DNA of 64,000 nucleotides. It comes from Metellina segmentata (lineage: Eukaryota; Arthropoda; Arachnida; Araneae; Tetragnathidae). The stretch lies in contig OX375874.1 in NCBI GenBank assembly GCA_947359465.1, forward strand, positions 87,907,672-87,971,671, written 5' to 3'. The stretch's first letter is position 1, and each line of letters begins with the position of its first letter. Shown one piece after another: positions 20,942-31,239 of this stretch. The translations under genes and the position numbers were made by a program. The notes under the pieces are model-generated. The model saw only the letters and a program-made list of their open reading frames with translations, did not search any database and was not told the origin of the DNA.

Positions 20942-22134
20942 CAATGTAGTACATCTAAAATTATAAAAGACCTATACAAAGTATCTTGTAAAATACTTGT
21001 ACAAAATAGGCATTTGGCTCTGCAATTTAAACTACATAATGTACACAGGGTTTTCAAGTAAATTAAAAGATGTTCATATGTTTAGTAAAATGTATGGTTT
21101 GCAAGAGCATTAGAAAAAAAGAGAACATTTAATTTAGAACTTCAAGAACTAAAAGTTTATTATTACTCATTTTCACTACTTCAAATGTGCAAGTAAACTA
21201 TTCATAGTATGGGTCTTGCAAAGTTTCAAAATGAAGGTAAAAAATATTTTACTTTTACATGTTTCTTCTTATTTTTTTTCTTACATAAAAACATGCTTTA
21301 AGAAATCAAACTGCTAAATGTCTTAATTGTAAATTCAAAAAAAAAATTATAATTTGTATTTAAAAATTTGTAATAATATCTAATTTATATGTTTCAATCG
21401 TATTTTTTCAAAATCATTATTAAAATATGTGTAATAGTATCTAATTTTTGTGTAAAAACATCTTAACATTTTACAATAAATCAAAGAAAATTTCATTTCA
21501 AAAAGTTTATAAATCTAAAGAATTAAATCACTAAATTTTAGCCAGATTTATTTAAATAAAAAGTAATATGGCTAGGAAAGAATCATTAAAATATAATATA
21601 TGGTTTGATTTCAATACAATTACAACTTCTTCAAATGAACAAGGAGTCATTTGCGTTTCTACTCATTTGTTAAGTCTTCAAATCTTGTAAGTTTAATTAA
21701 CTTTATTCCACTGTTTCTTTGTTTTATCAACTTACTTCTGTAAGTCCCGTGTTGTACTTCTGTGGTATATGGGTGAGTTTTCTTTAGTTCAATTTTAAAA
21801 AAATTTACAAGGAAACATTTTCACAGTATGGGTCTTGCAAAGTTTTCAAATAAAATATAAAAAAAGATTTTTGTACTTTTACTTAAGTGTACAGCATTTA
21901 AAAATAAATACTGCAATAAAATATGTGCTATAGCATCTAATGTATAATTAGTGTTTAAGTAAAAGCATCAAAATTATGTATGTATTTGTATCTTAAGAAA
22001 AAAAAAACGTTAACTTACCTTATCAGTAAAAACTTCTTGTACTCTACTTCAGCCTTCTTATCTAATCTCATTCCTATCTAGCGACCGGCTTAAAACCTTC
22101 CCCCCACCGCCGCAACCGATTGGCTTAAAACCTT

Positions 22135-22163
22135 CCGGCGCAACCGGTTGCGGGTTGCGCCGG
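22135..22163. repeat. Terminal GC-rich hairpin, right end of palindrome
   Basis: Mirror of 11462-11490: CCGGCGCAACC/GGTTGCGCCGG stem with a 7-nt loop, about 30 bp inside the end. Confidence 0.9.
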
Positions 22164-22193
22164 CTGTCGGTGAAGCCCCATATTTCCACTACT

Positions 22194-22408
22194 TATATAT
22201 ATATATATATTTATAATGTAACCTAGTATAATGATTAATGTATTTACTGTATACATGTAAGGATGTATAAATGTAATCTAATGTGCTCTAACATTCTGGG
22301 TAGACATGTCACTTTGGTGGCATGCTCTACTCATCCAACCACACTTATTTAAACTGGTACAGTGTCTCACGACACTAGGCACGGGAGTGTGTGTTGGTGT
22401 TAGTTTGT
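22194..22408 (+). mobile_element. LINE-tail retroposon copy A, right part (3' UTR)
   Basis: From the TA tract onward it aligns with 40285-40491: AATGTAACCTAGTATAATGA, TGTGCTCTAACATTCTGGGT, AGACATGTCAC and CACGGGAGTGTGTGTTGGT. It ends in a short GTTAG-type tail, after which Helitron coding sequence resumes in frame. Together with 11153-11431 it makes one complete copy interrupted only by the palindrome. Confidence 0.85.
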
Positions 22409-24886
22409 TAGTGGTATACGAACGATTGAGCCTTTGTTGTGACCCGTCAACACCTCAACATGAAAAATGTAGCGCTCGATCTTTCTCACCACAAACTGAG
22501 CACCGTTGCAGAGCCCGTCGCCCATGTACAAATTCCTCAGCAACATAACAAAGCAGCCTTGATTTAAGCGCAGCTCTGCAGGTGGAAAGCCGGAAGGAGT
22601 AAGCGAACTCAAATTATCCTCGGGATACTGGAAACGTATATTTTCCTGATCAGTTTCGTCACCTCCTAACGATTCCGCAGAATCAATAGAAATACACTTT
22701 CCAGCATTACCTGGCAATTTGTTTGAAATAAAATTAACGATTCGCCTAAACTCGTCGTTTTGTGCTGCTAGTACAGCAGTGGTAGCCATTTCTTCAACGG
22801 TTATGGTGTTGGGATACAAATCGTCAATTAAATTTTCCGTTTTCAAGTCATGGTGAAACACAAATTTTTCAATCTCATTGTTACCAATTTTAAGTAGCCA
22901 TTCAGCAAAAGTATTGAAGTCGGAGGATGCTCTCATATTTTTTTCCAATTTTTGAATTAAAAAAAATGGCCAACATTTACTGTTTTTTATACTTGCTTGA
23001 AGTATTTGAGTGCGACCACATTTTTTTCACCACAGGAAGTACTTGACGAAAATTAACACCTAAGATAAATGTTTTACCTGAAAATATTTTGTTTGAGCGG
23101 TATATATCGCGAAAAGTGTTGTCTAACATGGTGAATATAGTAGTTTGAGGTATCATTCAAACTTCGTCCCAGATAAATACTTCAATTTGGCTTAATTCTT
23201 CCTTCTTTCTTTTGCTCCAATTCAGCCTTAAATTCTCATCGCCATACATAAGCGGCAAATTAAAGGTTTTTCGAGCAGTTTGATCCTACGGAAAAGATAG
23301 CAGCAATTCCAGTCCAGGCAACCGTTTCAATCTTAGTTTGTACGAGTCTGAAATAATGGACAAGGCACGTATAAACAAAAGTCTTACAGGTGTCACCTGG
23401 TTCATCAGTGAAATACAACTTTTGACTCCCAGACTTCAAAATAAAGGCACTTTCATTATCTTTCCTACTTCCATGATTTGATCACATTCTAGATTTCTAG
23501 CTTCTTGATCGTGTTTGCATAGCTGAAAATATGATATCAATTTTTTTATTTTTATTTTTATTAACAGCCTCTTTCTCTTGGTCAACCTGGAAAGTGACCA
23601 TTTGCTGTCCCGGTAAACGGATAGGCAAAGATTCGACGTTGTGGCTTTGAGCATGCAGAGACAACTCCATCAAAAACCAAGCACTTTCCATAGCGTTCAA
23701 ATATCTGCAGTCGATATAATTTTGAATCTCATCTACGATTACTTGTGGCTGCTGGACAGTGTTTGAACTGCTCACAACAATTTTTTCTCTATCGTGGCTT
23801 TAATGAATGTATTTGTAGATATATTTAATGCTCATTACCGAGTCGCAGTATTATACGTTTGTGTGACATTCACATCGTTTAAGCAAATGAGCATTGTATG
23901 GAACAGTAATTGATTATATATGTTAATTATTTTGCCGTCTTTTTTGTCGTGATATGTATGACACTCTGCCCGATTATCGCGTCTGCGATAAAGCGGAAAG
24001 CCGGGTCCAGTCATATCAGTCTGATTTGCAAAAGGTTTTGGAAATTTTTTAGAGCAAATTTGTGTTTCAGTGTTCCAGCATGGGCATTTGTCTGTATGTG
24101 GACCATGCGCCATATTTGCTTGATACCTTTGTACCATAACTCTGGATCGTTGTCATTTTTGGGTATTTCTGCCGCGGCATACATATCAATTTGTTCTGGA
24201 GTTAATAGCTTGACGTTTAATGTTACCATCAGATGCATGTGGGGCAAACCACGTTTTTGAAATTCTATTGCATAAACATATGCTAGCATCGTTCCAAATA
24301 TTACCTCCAGCTCTTTTAGCAAAGATAAGCATTTTTGATAAAAAAAATCTGCTAACAAAAGTAGGAATATCGGAGGCAATTGTACCAGGTTTACATTTTG
24401 TCAAAAATCTTCGGATCTCAGGCCAATTTGGATTACATGTCATAGTAAGAAAAAGGTCTGGACGACCAATAACGTGAGATATTGCCATAGCATCATGATA
24501 TAGCTGCTGCAAAGCGCGTGGACTACCCCCGTATGAAGAGGGCAAAATAATTGCTTTACCAATTTTATGAGTGTCTGAGGTGTTGATTGTTCCATTTCGT
24601 ACATGCTCTATCAAACCTTGCATGTGCTATGTGTTAAGCTTGTTTTGATTAGAATTTATCTACAATAAACGATTTGCTTCGACTTTTAAGTACGAAGTTA
24701 TCGAGTAATGCTGCAATAAACGTTGACACGACAAAATATAACTTAATTCTCCAGGCCTAATAGCAAGCCTATAACCGTAATATGCATTGGCGGATACTCT
24801 TTTGCCTTGAATTGTATTTTGTTGATAATTATAGGAATAATCTAGATCACCGTGTGGAAAAAGCATAGGATCGCTGTGGAATGAAT
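22409..24886 (-). pseudogene. Helitron Rep/helicase, N-terminal and middle parts, decayed
   Basis: Read from right to left. HSDPMLFPHGDLDY (24.86 kb) and YYGYRLAIR, then VEANRLL, are the helitron-like N-terminal domain. PSSYGGSPRALQQLYHDAMA, TMTCNPNWPEI and QKRGLPHMHL (the HUH-type His-x-His site) are the Rep nuclease domain. SKKFPKPF and YRRR follow. The 23.4-23.0 kb stretch has an eroded Pif1 helicase Walker region around DEPGDTCKTFVY. YP...LSSLTPSGFPPAELRLNQGC, MLLRNL and GLCNGAQF are the helicase C-terminal part, ending at VRIPLT where the retroposon inserted. Frames break at several places, so it is inactive. Confidence 0.9.
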
Positions 24887-24979
24887 GCCGTTATTGTGCA
24901 CATTACCTAGGTTAAATGCGGGAAAACTCTCGATTCCGCACGTTAACAGAGCAAATCGGTTAATCTGCAGATCAGTGGT
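24886..24979 (-). mobile_element. Truncated copy of the GCCGTTAATGTGCACATTA inverted-repeat unit
   Basis: Reverse complement of 7939 down to about 7850: GCCGTTATTGTGCACATTAC, AATGCGGGAAAACTCT, ATTCCGCACGTTAAC, GGTTAATCTGCAGATCA. It stops where the family-M element begins and its other terminus is missing. Confidence 0.75.
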
Positions 24980-25769
24980 GGTACAGCTAGATTCTACGTT
25001 TATGAGCGGCCTTGGCGATTTTTTTTGGCGCACTTCTAAAGTCGCCAAGGAAAAAATTCTTTCATAACTCTTTTTCTTTCAAAAATTTTTCTTTACAACG
25101 GAAAATGAAAACTTGAAAACACATTTGAAAACGTTTTGAAAAGTATAGTTAAAAAAAACTTTCGCAAAAAGTAGTAAGCTTAAACACATTTGTGAACTAG
25201 CAGAAAAATTAAGCTGCGAATGTTGGGTAAGAATATACCCTGAAACTTATCAATTACAATAAATACAGTAAGCTGTTTGAAAAAAAAAGATTTTTTAAAG
25301 GAAAAAAAAATAATAATATCTGATAACGTCAGAACTCTTAAGAATTTATCAAAACGAAAATGGCAAAAAAAAAAACTCTTAAACATTTCGTGAAAAATAT
25401 TATAATAAAATAAAAATTCCACAACTGTAGAAATACAAATAAATGAACCAATGGTATCACAGAAAAAAAATTTAAAAGGACCAATACAATCAAAGAATAT
25501 TTTAAAATCAAAATAACCAATGGAAGCAAAGAAAACATTTCAAACAAACCAATGAAATCAAACGACTTTAACGGATTTTGGAAGAACTTTCTAGAATATT
25601 CAAAATGAAAATTGAAAGTTACCGTTTGCCGAGGTTGCCATGAAAACAACAACAACCGTAAAGACAGATGAATTAACTTAATTTATCGTAACTCGCTACT
25701 AGAAGTGCGCCAAAAAAAAATTCGCCATGGCCGTTGCCACCACTCATAAACGTAGAGTGTAGCTGTACC
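24980..25769. mobile_element. TIR element family M, third copy
   Basis: It starts GGTACAGCTAGATTCTACG and ends CGTAGAGTGTAGCTGTACC, 790 bp, sharing its body with 4914-5726 (CTTCTAAAGTCGCCAAGGAA near the left end, AGAACTTTCTAGAATATTCA near the right). No clear target duplication is seen, and the neighbouring element is truncated. Confidence 0.8.
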
Positions 25770-26540
25770 TAATAGGCCACTGTAGCTGGCATGAATTTAA
25801 AGGATGTCTTAAAAAATTTTTAGCCTATAGAATGTTTTTAATTCTGTCAAAAATGACAAGTTTCCATTTTTTGCAACTAAATTTTAAATTAAATATGATG
25901 TTAAAATTGTTGTTGCTTAAGTGAAAAAAAAAATAACATTTTGTACAGATTGTAAAAATGTAAAACATGTTTGTCTAAGTAGTTTTTGAGAAACAGAACT
26001 TTGAACATGCAACATTATGCGATCTCACAATTGCTCTTCAAAGTTGTAAGTCCTTAAAATGCCTATTAATTTTGAACCTTAATATTTTGGATATCGTTAT
26101 TTATGCATAAACTAAATCCCTGTACCAAATTTCATAAAAATCCATTACCATACGGCCACAGGTTTTTCCTGATTTTTGCTCATTTCACGTGGAATGACCC
26201 AGCGGCTAGACGGTGGGAAGAAAACTGTGAGCCTGTGTGAAGCTAAGTATCAATAACTAATAATTACATAAATAGAACGCTATCAGAGGAAGGGAATAAG
26301 ATATATGACTATAACTGCATTGACTGTAGCCACCTAGTCGCATGTATTCTAATGAATTATTATGATTGCTATCTCGAATAAATTTTTAGTATTTTATTAG
26401 GTATGTCTCCACGCACGTGCGCTTTCATTTTCAACTTGCCTTTTAAAGTTCAATTCAACATGCGTCAACCGCATACCTTATTGTATGAGTTTAGTGGCAT
26501 GCCCTTACCAGTCCACACTCATACCTTACTTCAGTTTTAA
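25770..26540. other. Unique AT-rich DNA
   Basis: No gene or known repeat. CACTGTAGCTGGCATG at the left edge may be a remnant of the interrupted insertion site. Confidence 0.35.
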
Positions 26541-26541
26541 G

Positions 26542-26690
26542 ATGGATGAAGATGATGCTATTCTGTAAGAAGAATAAGTGCGGCTTATTTAGTGATTAGG
26601 CAAGTCAATAAACGTAGGAAAATAAGGCGAGCGATTTGGATGAAAGAATATTTCAAAACACGTAATGAGCATTTATTAATTTACGTTAAA
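26542..26690 (+). pseudogene. Possible PIF/Harbinger transposase N-terminal remnant
   Basis: MDEDDAIL, then after a frameshift SAAYLVIRQVNKRRKIRRAI, then WMKEYFKTRNEHL. The order acidic start, poly-basic segment, W-x-x-x-Y/F...R is like the start of HARBI1-type nucleases. Only about 45 residues survive, so this is tentative. Confidence 0.35.
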
Positions 26691-27433
26691 ATTTATTATT
26701 ATTAAAATTTAATAATAATTGGAATATTTCTAGTTATACACTGGTATAATAAAAAGCTTAATATAATAAATATACTGGTAAAATAAATTTAATATTATAC
26801 TGGTATAATAAAAAGCTTAATTTGTCAGTTTTTAATTCATTTAATTAAATATGTTTAATTAATGCTTATACACATAGTCAGATTTTCAGTCTTGATATTC
26901 TTTCTTTAAGTCTATTTATGAAAATAAAATACATCAAAAAAAGATTAACTCATGTTGTGTTTCAACAAACAATAATTTGAACAGAAATATTTTAAATGCA
27001 ATCATAATAAAGTCAAAGGCTCTTGTGTTGTTTCTTCGCTAGGGAAATTTTATAAATGCTCTTTACAAGTTTTGAGTAAATGACGTTTTTAATTATTTTT
27101 TAATTTGATTTTAAATTTATTATTACGTTATTAATTTATAAGGGCATTTTTTTTAAAACTGACACTATTCAGAATCACCTGTAGCTCGATCTAACAACCG
27201 AAATGGCACCAAACTCGGTATGGAGACTATGATGTCATGGGAAGTAGGATTCCGGGAGAAAAAAAATTAGTTCCAAAATTCGCCGATAGATCATTTATAA
27301 CTACACCAATTTTTTTGAATAAACACACCAAAGCCTTGTCTGGATTGTAATTCTCTAAATTCAACAAAAAATTATTTTACTTTTTTACTAAAGTAACGAA
27401 CATTTTTACAAATGTAACAACTTTTATGCAGTG
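26691..27433. other. AT-rich DNA with small inverted and direct repeats
   Basis: ATTATTATTAAA-A-TTTAATAATAAT near 26690-26715 is a 12-bp inverted repeat. ACTGGTATAATAAAAAGCTTAA occurs at about 26740 and 26800 as a direct repeat. No gene is seen. Confidence 0.45.
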
Positions 27434-27530
27434 ATTAAATTATACAATAAATTAAACTATACAATAAATTAAACTATTCAATAAATTAAACTATACAATA
27501 AATTAAATTATACAATAAATTAAATTATAC
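27434..27530. repeat. 17-bp tandem repeat, about 6 units
   Basis: Unit TACAATAAATTAAACTA with T/A variants. Confidence 0.9.
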
Positions 27531-27599
27531 TATATTCATCTTATGCTCTACGATAAATACTTTATTCTATTTTTATTATTATTTCATTAATGTTATATC

Positions 27600-27990
27600 A
27601 TTATCATTGCATAAGGTGCATAATGGTCATGTGTGGTCTTAATTCTGGATAGCGTTAGATTTATCCAAATTTCTGAGCGTTTTGAAAAGGAACTTTTACA
27701 TAAGCTTTGTAGCATATCCTCCACTAGTATTTTCAATAAGTATTCGGCAATTTGTAAATTATAGCTCAAGCTAGGATGAATACGTTTAAGAATGTTTTAT
27801 TCAATTTCATTTAGTTCATCTGTAGGAAATTTTGTCAGAATTTTTTCTATGTCGATAAATTCAAATTTACGAAATTTATCAGAACTACTGCGTTATAAGA
27901 GCTATTTTCAGAGCGTCAGCAAATAAACCAGATTTAATGCGAATATTTTATTTCCGCTTCCTAAATGCTCTTGCATGATGCATATTAAGG
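27600..27990 (-). pseudogene. Decayed protein-coding region, family unknown
   Basis: One minus-strand frame reads DKFRKFEFIDIEKIL, PTDELNEIE, then one TAA, NILKRIHPSLSYNLQIAEYL, KILVEDMLQSLCK, SKRSEIWINLTLSRIKTTH and DHYAPYAM, about 115 codons with a single stop. Upstream, in a neighbouring frame, lie MHHARAFRKRK and RIKSGLFADALKIAL. Amphipathic-helix periodicity, aromatic spacing and lack of low complexity make this look like once-coding sequence. I do not recognise the family. It could be a mobile-element protein or a fragment of a host pseudogene. Confidence 0.45.
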
Positions 27991-28305
27991 TTTACCTTAA
28001 AACGTAATTTATAGTCGTGTTGGGGAGTTTGACGTTTATTCTACGTGTGGCATTGACCAATTCAGTTGCCATATATCAATTCAGAATTAATTCTTTGGAA
28101 CTCCTGAATTGTGTTCAAAAACAAGCCGAGAAGGAACATTTGGGACACATGCAAGAAAAACGTTCCATTGATGAACACCACCGTAATCTACATTTAGCGA
28201 CGCAAAACACCTTCCACAAGGAGTTTAATATTAAACTTTTTTAAATAACATATCCTGGAATATTTTCCCGTTTGTTTGGGTAAAATGGCTTTTCATATTG
28301 AGGTA

Positions 28306-28891
28306 CAGTAAACTGTCGATTATCCGCGGAATTGAGTGGAGCAGCAACCGCAGATAATCCGCAAATCAAAACGAAAAATTTTCTGAACAATTTTTACTGA
28401 CAGTAGTGTGTCTATACATACAATACCAATTATGAATTGATAAACAGTAGATTTCTGAACCTAAAAGTTTGTTTAGTTACTTATTTACAATTGGTAATTG
28501 GTAATTTTAGTTAACGTCGTACTAGAGCAACACAATGGGCTATTGACGACGGTCCGGGATCAATCCCTTATAGGAAAGATCCGAGGACAACACCTCGTAA
28601 TTTTGAACCACGGTCAGATGACGAAGCCACTTATTTACAAAACCAATCCGTTAATTGTTTTTTTGTGTGTTAAAACACAAAATTTTTTTTTTGGGTTCAG
28701 AAACAGTAGATTTCTGAACCTAAAAGTTTGTTTATTTACTTATTCACAAAAAGGAATCAGTTAATTGTTTTTTGTGTTAAAACACCTCTTTTTGATTTGA
28801 GATTAAAGTTTCTTACAACAACATTTCCCCGCAATTCCGCGGATAAGCCGCAAAATGGATAATCCGCCCACGTATAATCGGGAGTTGACTG
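28306..28891. mobile_element. pogo/Tigger-like TIR element (non-autonomous), TA-flanked
   Basis: The left end CAGTAAACTGTCGATTATCC and right end (reverse complement) CAGTCAACTCCCGATTATAC, each preceded by TA, match the CAGT-start, GATTATCCG-type inverted ends of pogo/Tigger elements of the Tc1/mariner superfamily. Subterminal CCGCGGA and CCGCAAAT blocks occur in both halves. There is no transposase. A retroposon is inserted inside, and a block beginning AACAGTAGATTTCTGAACC is duplicated on either side of it. Confidence 0.75.
28491..28628 (+). mobile_element. Retroposon family S, copy with 12-bp target duplication
   Basis: 138 bp flanked by ACTTATTTACAA at 28479-28490 and 28629-28640. It contains AGAGCAACACAATGGGCTAT, CGGGATCAATCCC (weakly B-box-like) and ACACCTCGTAATTTTGA. 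The target duplication fixes the boundaries of the family and shows movement by target-primed insertion. Longer copies at 46530 and 61165 carry an additional distal segment (TGTCCTCAC...). Confidence 0.8.
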
Positions 28892-30024
28892 TATTTAATC
28901 CATAAAGGATTCCTGATGACAGCCAACTCCAAAATTCAGAGGGATAGCTACATTCAAAACAGAACCAAACTGCACACGTTTCTGATATAAACTTCGTTGA
29001 AAAACCATTTTGTTTTCCAAATAAACTGTTTACCTTCCCTCGCATTAATCGCCTCTTCCCCTCGAACATTCAAACCCTTTCCATAATGATGGATTACGTC
29101 TGATCCCTTCCTCCGATATATGCCCTACTCAGTGTCGCCTGCCCGTTTTACCTCACCCCATGTAGGAAAAAAAAATACTTCAATTCGTTTCCGTCCCCTT
29201 CCCTATCTCACGTGAATTAAAAATGGGGTAATCACTCCTCTCTCCTCAGACCTCACGGAAGTTCAACCACTGAGCATCGCTTAGGAACAGGCAGGGTGGC
29301 TCGAAAATATTTGGTGGAAGAGGGGGCACATTCCTTTATTGCCTGCGCGTGTGCAAGAACGCGCAAAAAAGGGTTCCAGGAGCGGGGCACATTTTTTGGC
29401 ATTATATACGATCGTTTTTCTCTGGTGTTATTGTCTTGCGGCCGGGTTCCTTTTCTCGTGGTGCTTAAATGTAAGATATTGTTCTCATAAGCCGATTATG
29501 GGCAGAGGAGTTGTATTGGGGGAAAAGAGGATTGCCGATCAGGCACTCACGGAATGTTTTCCCCGAGATCTATTTGCGCTGTTGTATTTCAGTCTTTTGG
29601 GGGAGATAAAGGGATTTTTTTTCTTGTGTAGGAATGAAACGCGTAATTCCATAAGCATCGGCTTGATGCGTCAGCATTCGGAATGTTTGTTTTCTTCCCG
29701 AAAGCGACCATTTATTTGTTTGAAAGCTTCGTTGCTAATGTTACAAACCTCAGCACATCTTAATTTACAGTGTTTGCTTTGTATGCCAGGATACAGGACA
29801 GAAGTAAAACTCAAATACGATATTTCATTTTCCTCAGAGGGACGTACTATTACAAATTTCCAATCCCCGTTCTTGAGCTAGGGGTGGTATTTTTACACTA
29901 AAAAAATATTTAGAGCCCAAAATCCACATTGCGTGTGTGCTACACTAGCTTGTGCCCACATGATAAATAATCTTGGTATATACGTCAGCATTGATATCTC
30001 AACTCGCGATAGGCAGATTGAATT
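28892..30024. other. Unique DNA, GC-richer from 29090 to 29500
   Basis: The middle (GATCCCTTCCTCCG, TCACGTGAATTAAAAATGG, GCGCGTGTGCAAGAACGCGC) is richer in GC and free of repeats. Overlapping frames at 29296-29881 give no family signal. It could be regulatory or an untranslated exon. Confidence 0.35.
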
Positions 30025-30190
30025 TACATCGCACAGGAACAACATAGGGGGAGATTGGAGATTCGAGGACACCACCTTGTAGTTTTGACCATATGTCGAA
30101 TGACGATGTCAATAGCTGAGCTAGACTCCCACTCTCCACACTTCCACACCACAGAAACGCGAGGACATTTGATGCAACGGCAAATATAAC
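30025..30190 (+). repeat. Retroposon family S, copy
   Basis: It has GGAACAACATAGGGGGAGAT, GAGGACACCACCTTGTAGTT, ATGTCGAATGACGA and the distal CACTCTCCACACTTCCACAC with ACGCGAGGACATTTGA. Confidence 0.55.
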
Positions 30191-30329
30191 GTGCATCAGT
30201 CCTCTCGTATTCAACGATCTTTGGTTGCATCGAGTTTTGTAATCGTAACACTCCAGTGGCTAATCCGTGATTCTACCAACAGGGATATCGCTTCCCCTAT
30301 ATTTTCAGGATGTAAAATTGACTAGCGTA

Positions 30330-30985
30330 GAAGAACAGAAGATCGGAAGTGACGGTCACTACTTCTAATGGACACTGGACACTATCCTTGACCACTAAAT
30401 GACCGGAAGTGATGGTCACTATTTCCAATGGCGGGTACTGGACACTATCCTTGGCCACTACTTCCAATGACGGACACTGGACACTATCCTTGGGCACTAC
30501 TTTCAATGGCGGACACTGGACACTATCTTTGGCCACTACAAAGCCGGAAGTGATGGTCACTTCTTCCAATGGTAGGCACTGGACACTATCCTTGGCCACT
30601 ACAAGGCCGGAAGTGATGATGACTTCATCCAATGGTGGGCACTGGACACTATCCTTGGCCACTACAAGGCCGGAAGTGATGGTCACTTGTTCCAATGGTG
30701 GGCACTGGACTCTATCCTTGGCCACTACAAGGCCGGAAGTGATGGTCACTACTTCCAATGGTGGGCACTGGACACTATCCTTGGCCACTAAAAGGCCGGA
30801 GGTGATGGTCAATACTTCGAATGACGGACACTGGACACTATCCTTGGCCACTACTTCCAATAGCGGGCACTGGACACTATCGTTGGCCACTACAAGGCCG
30901 GAAGTGATGGTCACTTCTTCCAATGGTGGGCACTGGACACTATCTTTGGCCAGTACAAGTCCGGAAGTGATGGTCACTTGTGGAA
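30330..30985. repeat. Minisatellite with about 60-63-bp units, SINE-derived
   Basis: About eleven full and partial units of GGCCGGAAGTGATGGTCACT, CCAATGGTGGGCACTGGACA, CTATCCTTGGCCACTACAAG. Some units lack the first third. Units of about 20 or 21 codons leave frames open on both strands (245 and 244 codons), which I treat as non-genic. The GAAGTGATGGTCAC part is the inner segment of the SINE that borders the array at 30960-31122. Confidence 0.93.
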
Positions 30986-31122
30986 AGCCCCCAATGGGTA
31001 GACCATCATTTCTCCTAACAAAGGACAGCACAATTTACATCTATGCCCTTACCTCGGATACGATCCAGGAACCTTCTGGTACAGAGGCCAACACCTTGAC
31101 CACTACACCGGTTGGTCGACCA
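30960..31122 (-). mobile_element. tRNA-type SINE (family A), minus-strand copy
   Basis: Reverse complement reads CGACCAACCGGTGTAGTGGT (A box region), AGGTTCCTGGATCGTATCC (eroded B box), GTGCTGTCCTTTGTTAGG, and ends in the array. It parallels 35158-35410 throughout. Confidence 0.75.
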
Positions 31123-31239
31123 ATGAAGGTCATTTTTGTATTTTAAATTATCTTGTTTTATTATTTAGATAACAGTTGAAGCAACAATCAAGTTGCATTT
31201 GAATTTATATTGTTTTACTTTAGTTTTTTAGACTCCAGA

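Larger units (their letters stand above)
11432..22193. mobile_element. 10.76-kb palindromic element, Polinton/Maverick-like termini
   Basis: The left arm 11432-16799 and right arm 16816-22193 are inverted copies with a 16-nt unpaired centre. The first bases are AGTAGTGGAAATATGGGG and the last are the exact inverse. TATATA lies on both sides (11426-11431 and 22194-22199) within the TA tract of the host retroposon. Copy B of that retroposon at 40285 shows the uninterrupted site. AG...CT ends with a 6-bp duplication are those described for Polinton/Maverick elements. Each arm holds an IAP-like gene, a PC4-like ORF, a 144-residue ORF and a broken exonuclease-like gene. No PolB, integrase, packaging ATPase, protease or capsid gene is seen. 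Alternatives are a foldback-type transposon or an integrated viral inverted dimer. Confidence 0.85.
10340..24886 (-). mobile_element. Helitron, minus strand, split by a retroposon and a palindrome
   Basis: Rep/helicase coding runs right to left from 24886 to 22409 and resumes at 11152-10912 in the same order of domains. The gap is filled by a retroposon and the 10.8-kb palindrome. The probable 3' end on the minus strand is CTAG followed by T at 10340-10343, preceded by the short hairpin GGGC-AGA-GCCC. That matches the Helitron rule of a 3' hairpin, CTRR and insertion between A and T. The 5' end is lost at 24886, where other elements abut. Multiple stops and frameshifts show that it is dead. 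Confidence 0.75.

Noticed and set aside
11432..22193. Palindrome as an assembly or sequencing fold-back artefact
   Set aside because: The right flank continues the interrupted retroposon instead of repeating the left flank, and the arms differ at several positions. Read data would still be needed to be final.
11432..22193. Densovirus or parvovirus integration
   Set aside because: No NS1 helicase or capsid-like frame; the ends are simple AG...CT with a 6-bp flank repeat, and the cargo does not fit.
30297..31146. Two frames of about 245 codons on opposite strands
   Set aside because: Both follow the SINE-derived minisatellite period; no family pattern and no start context.
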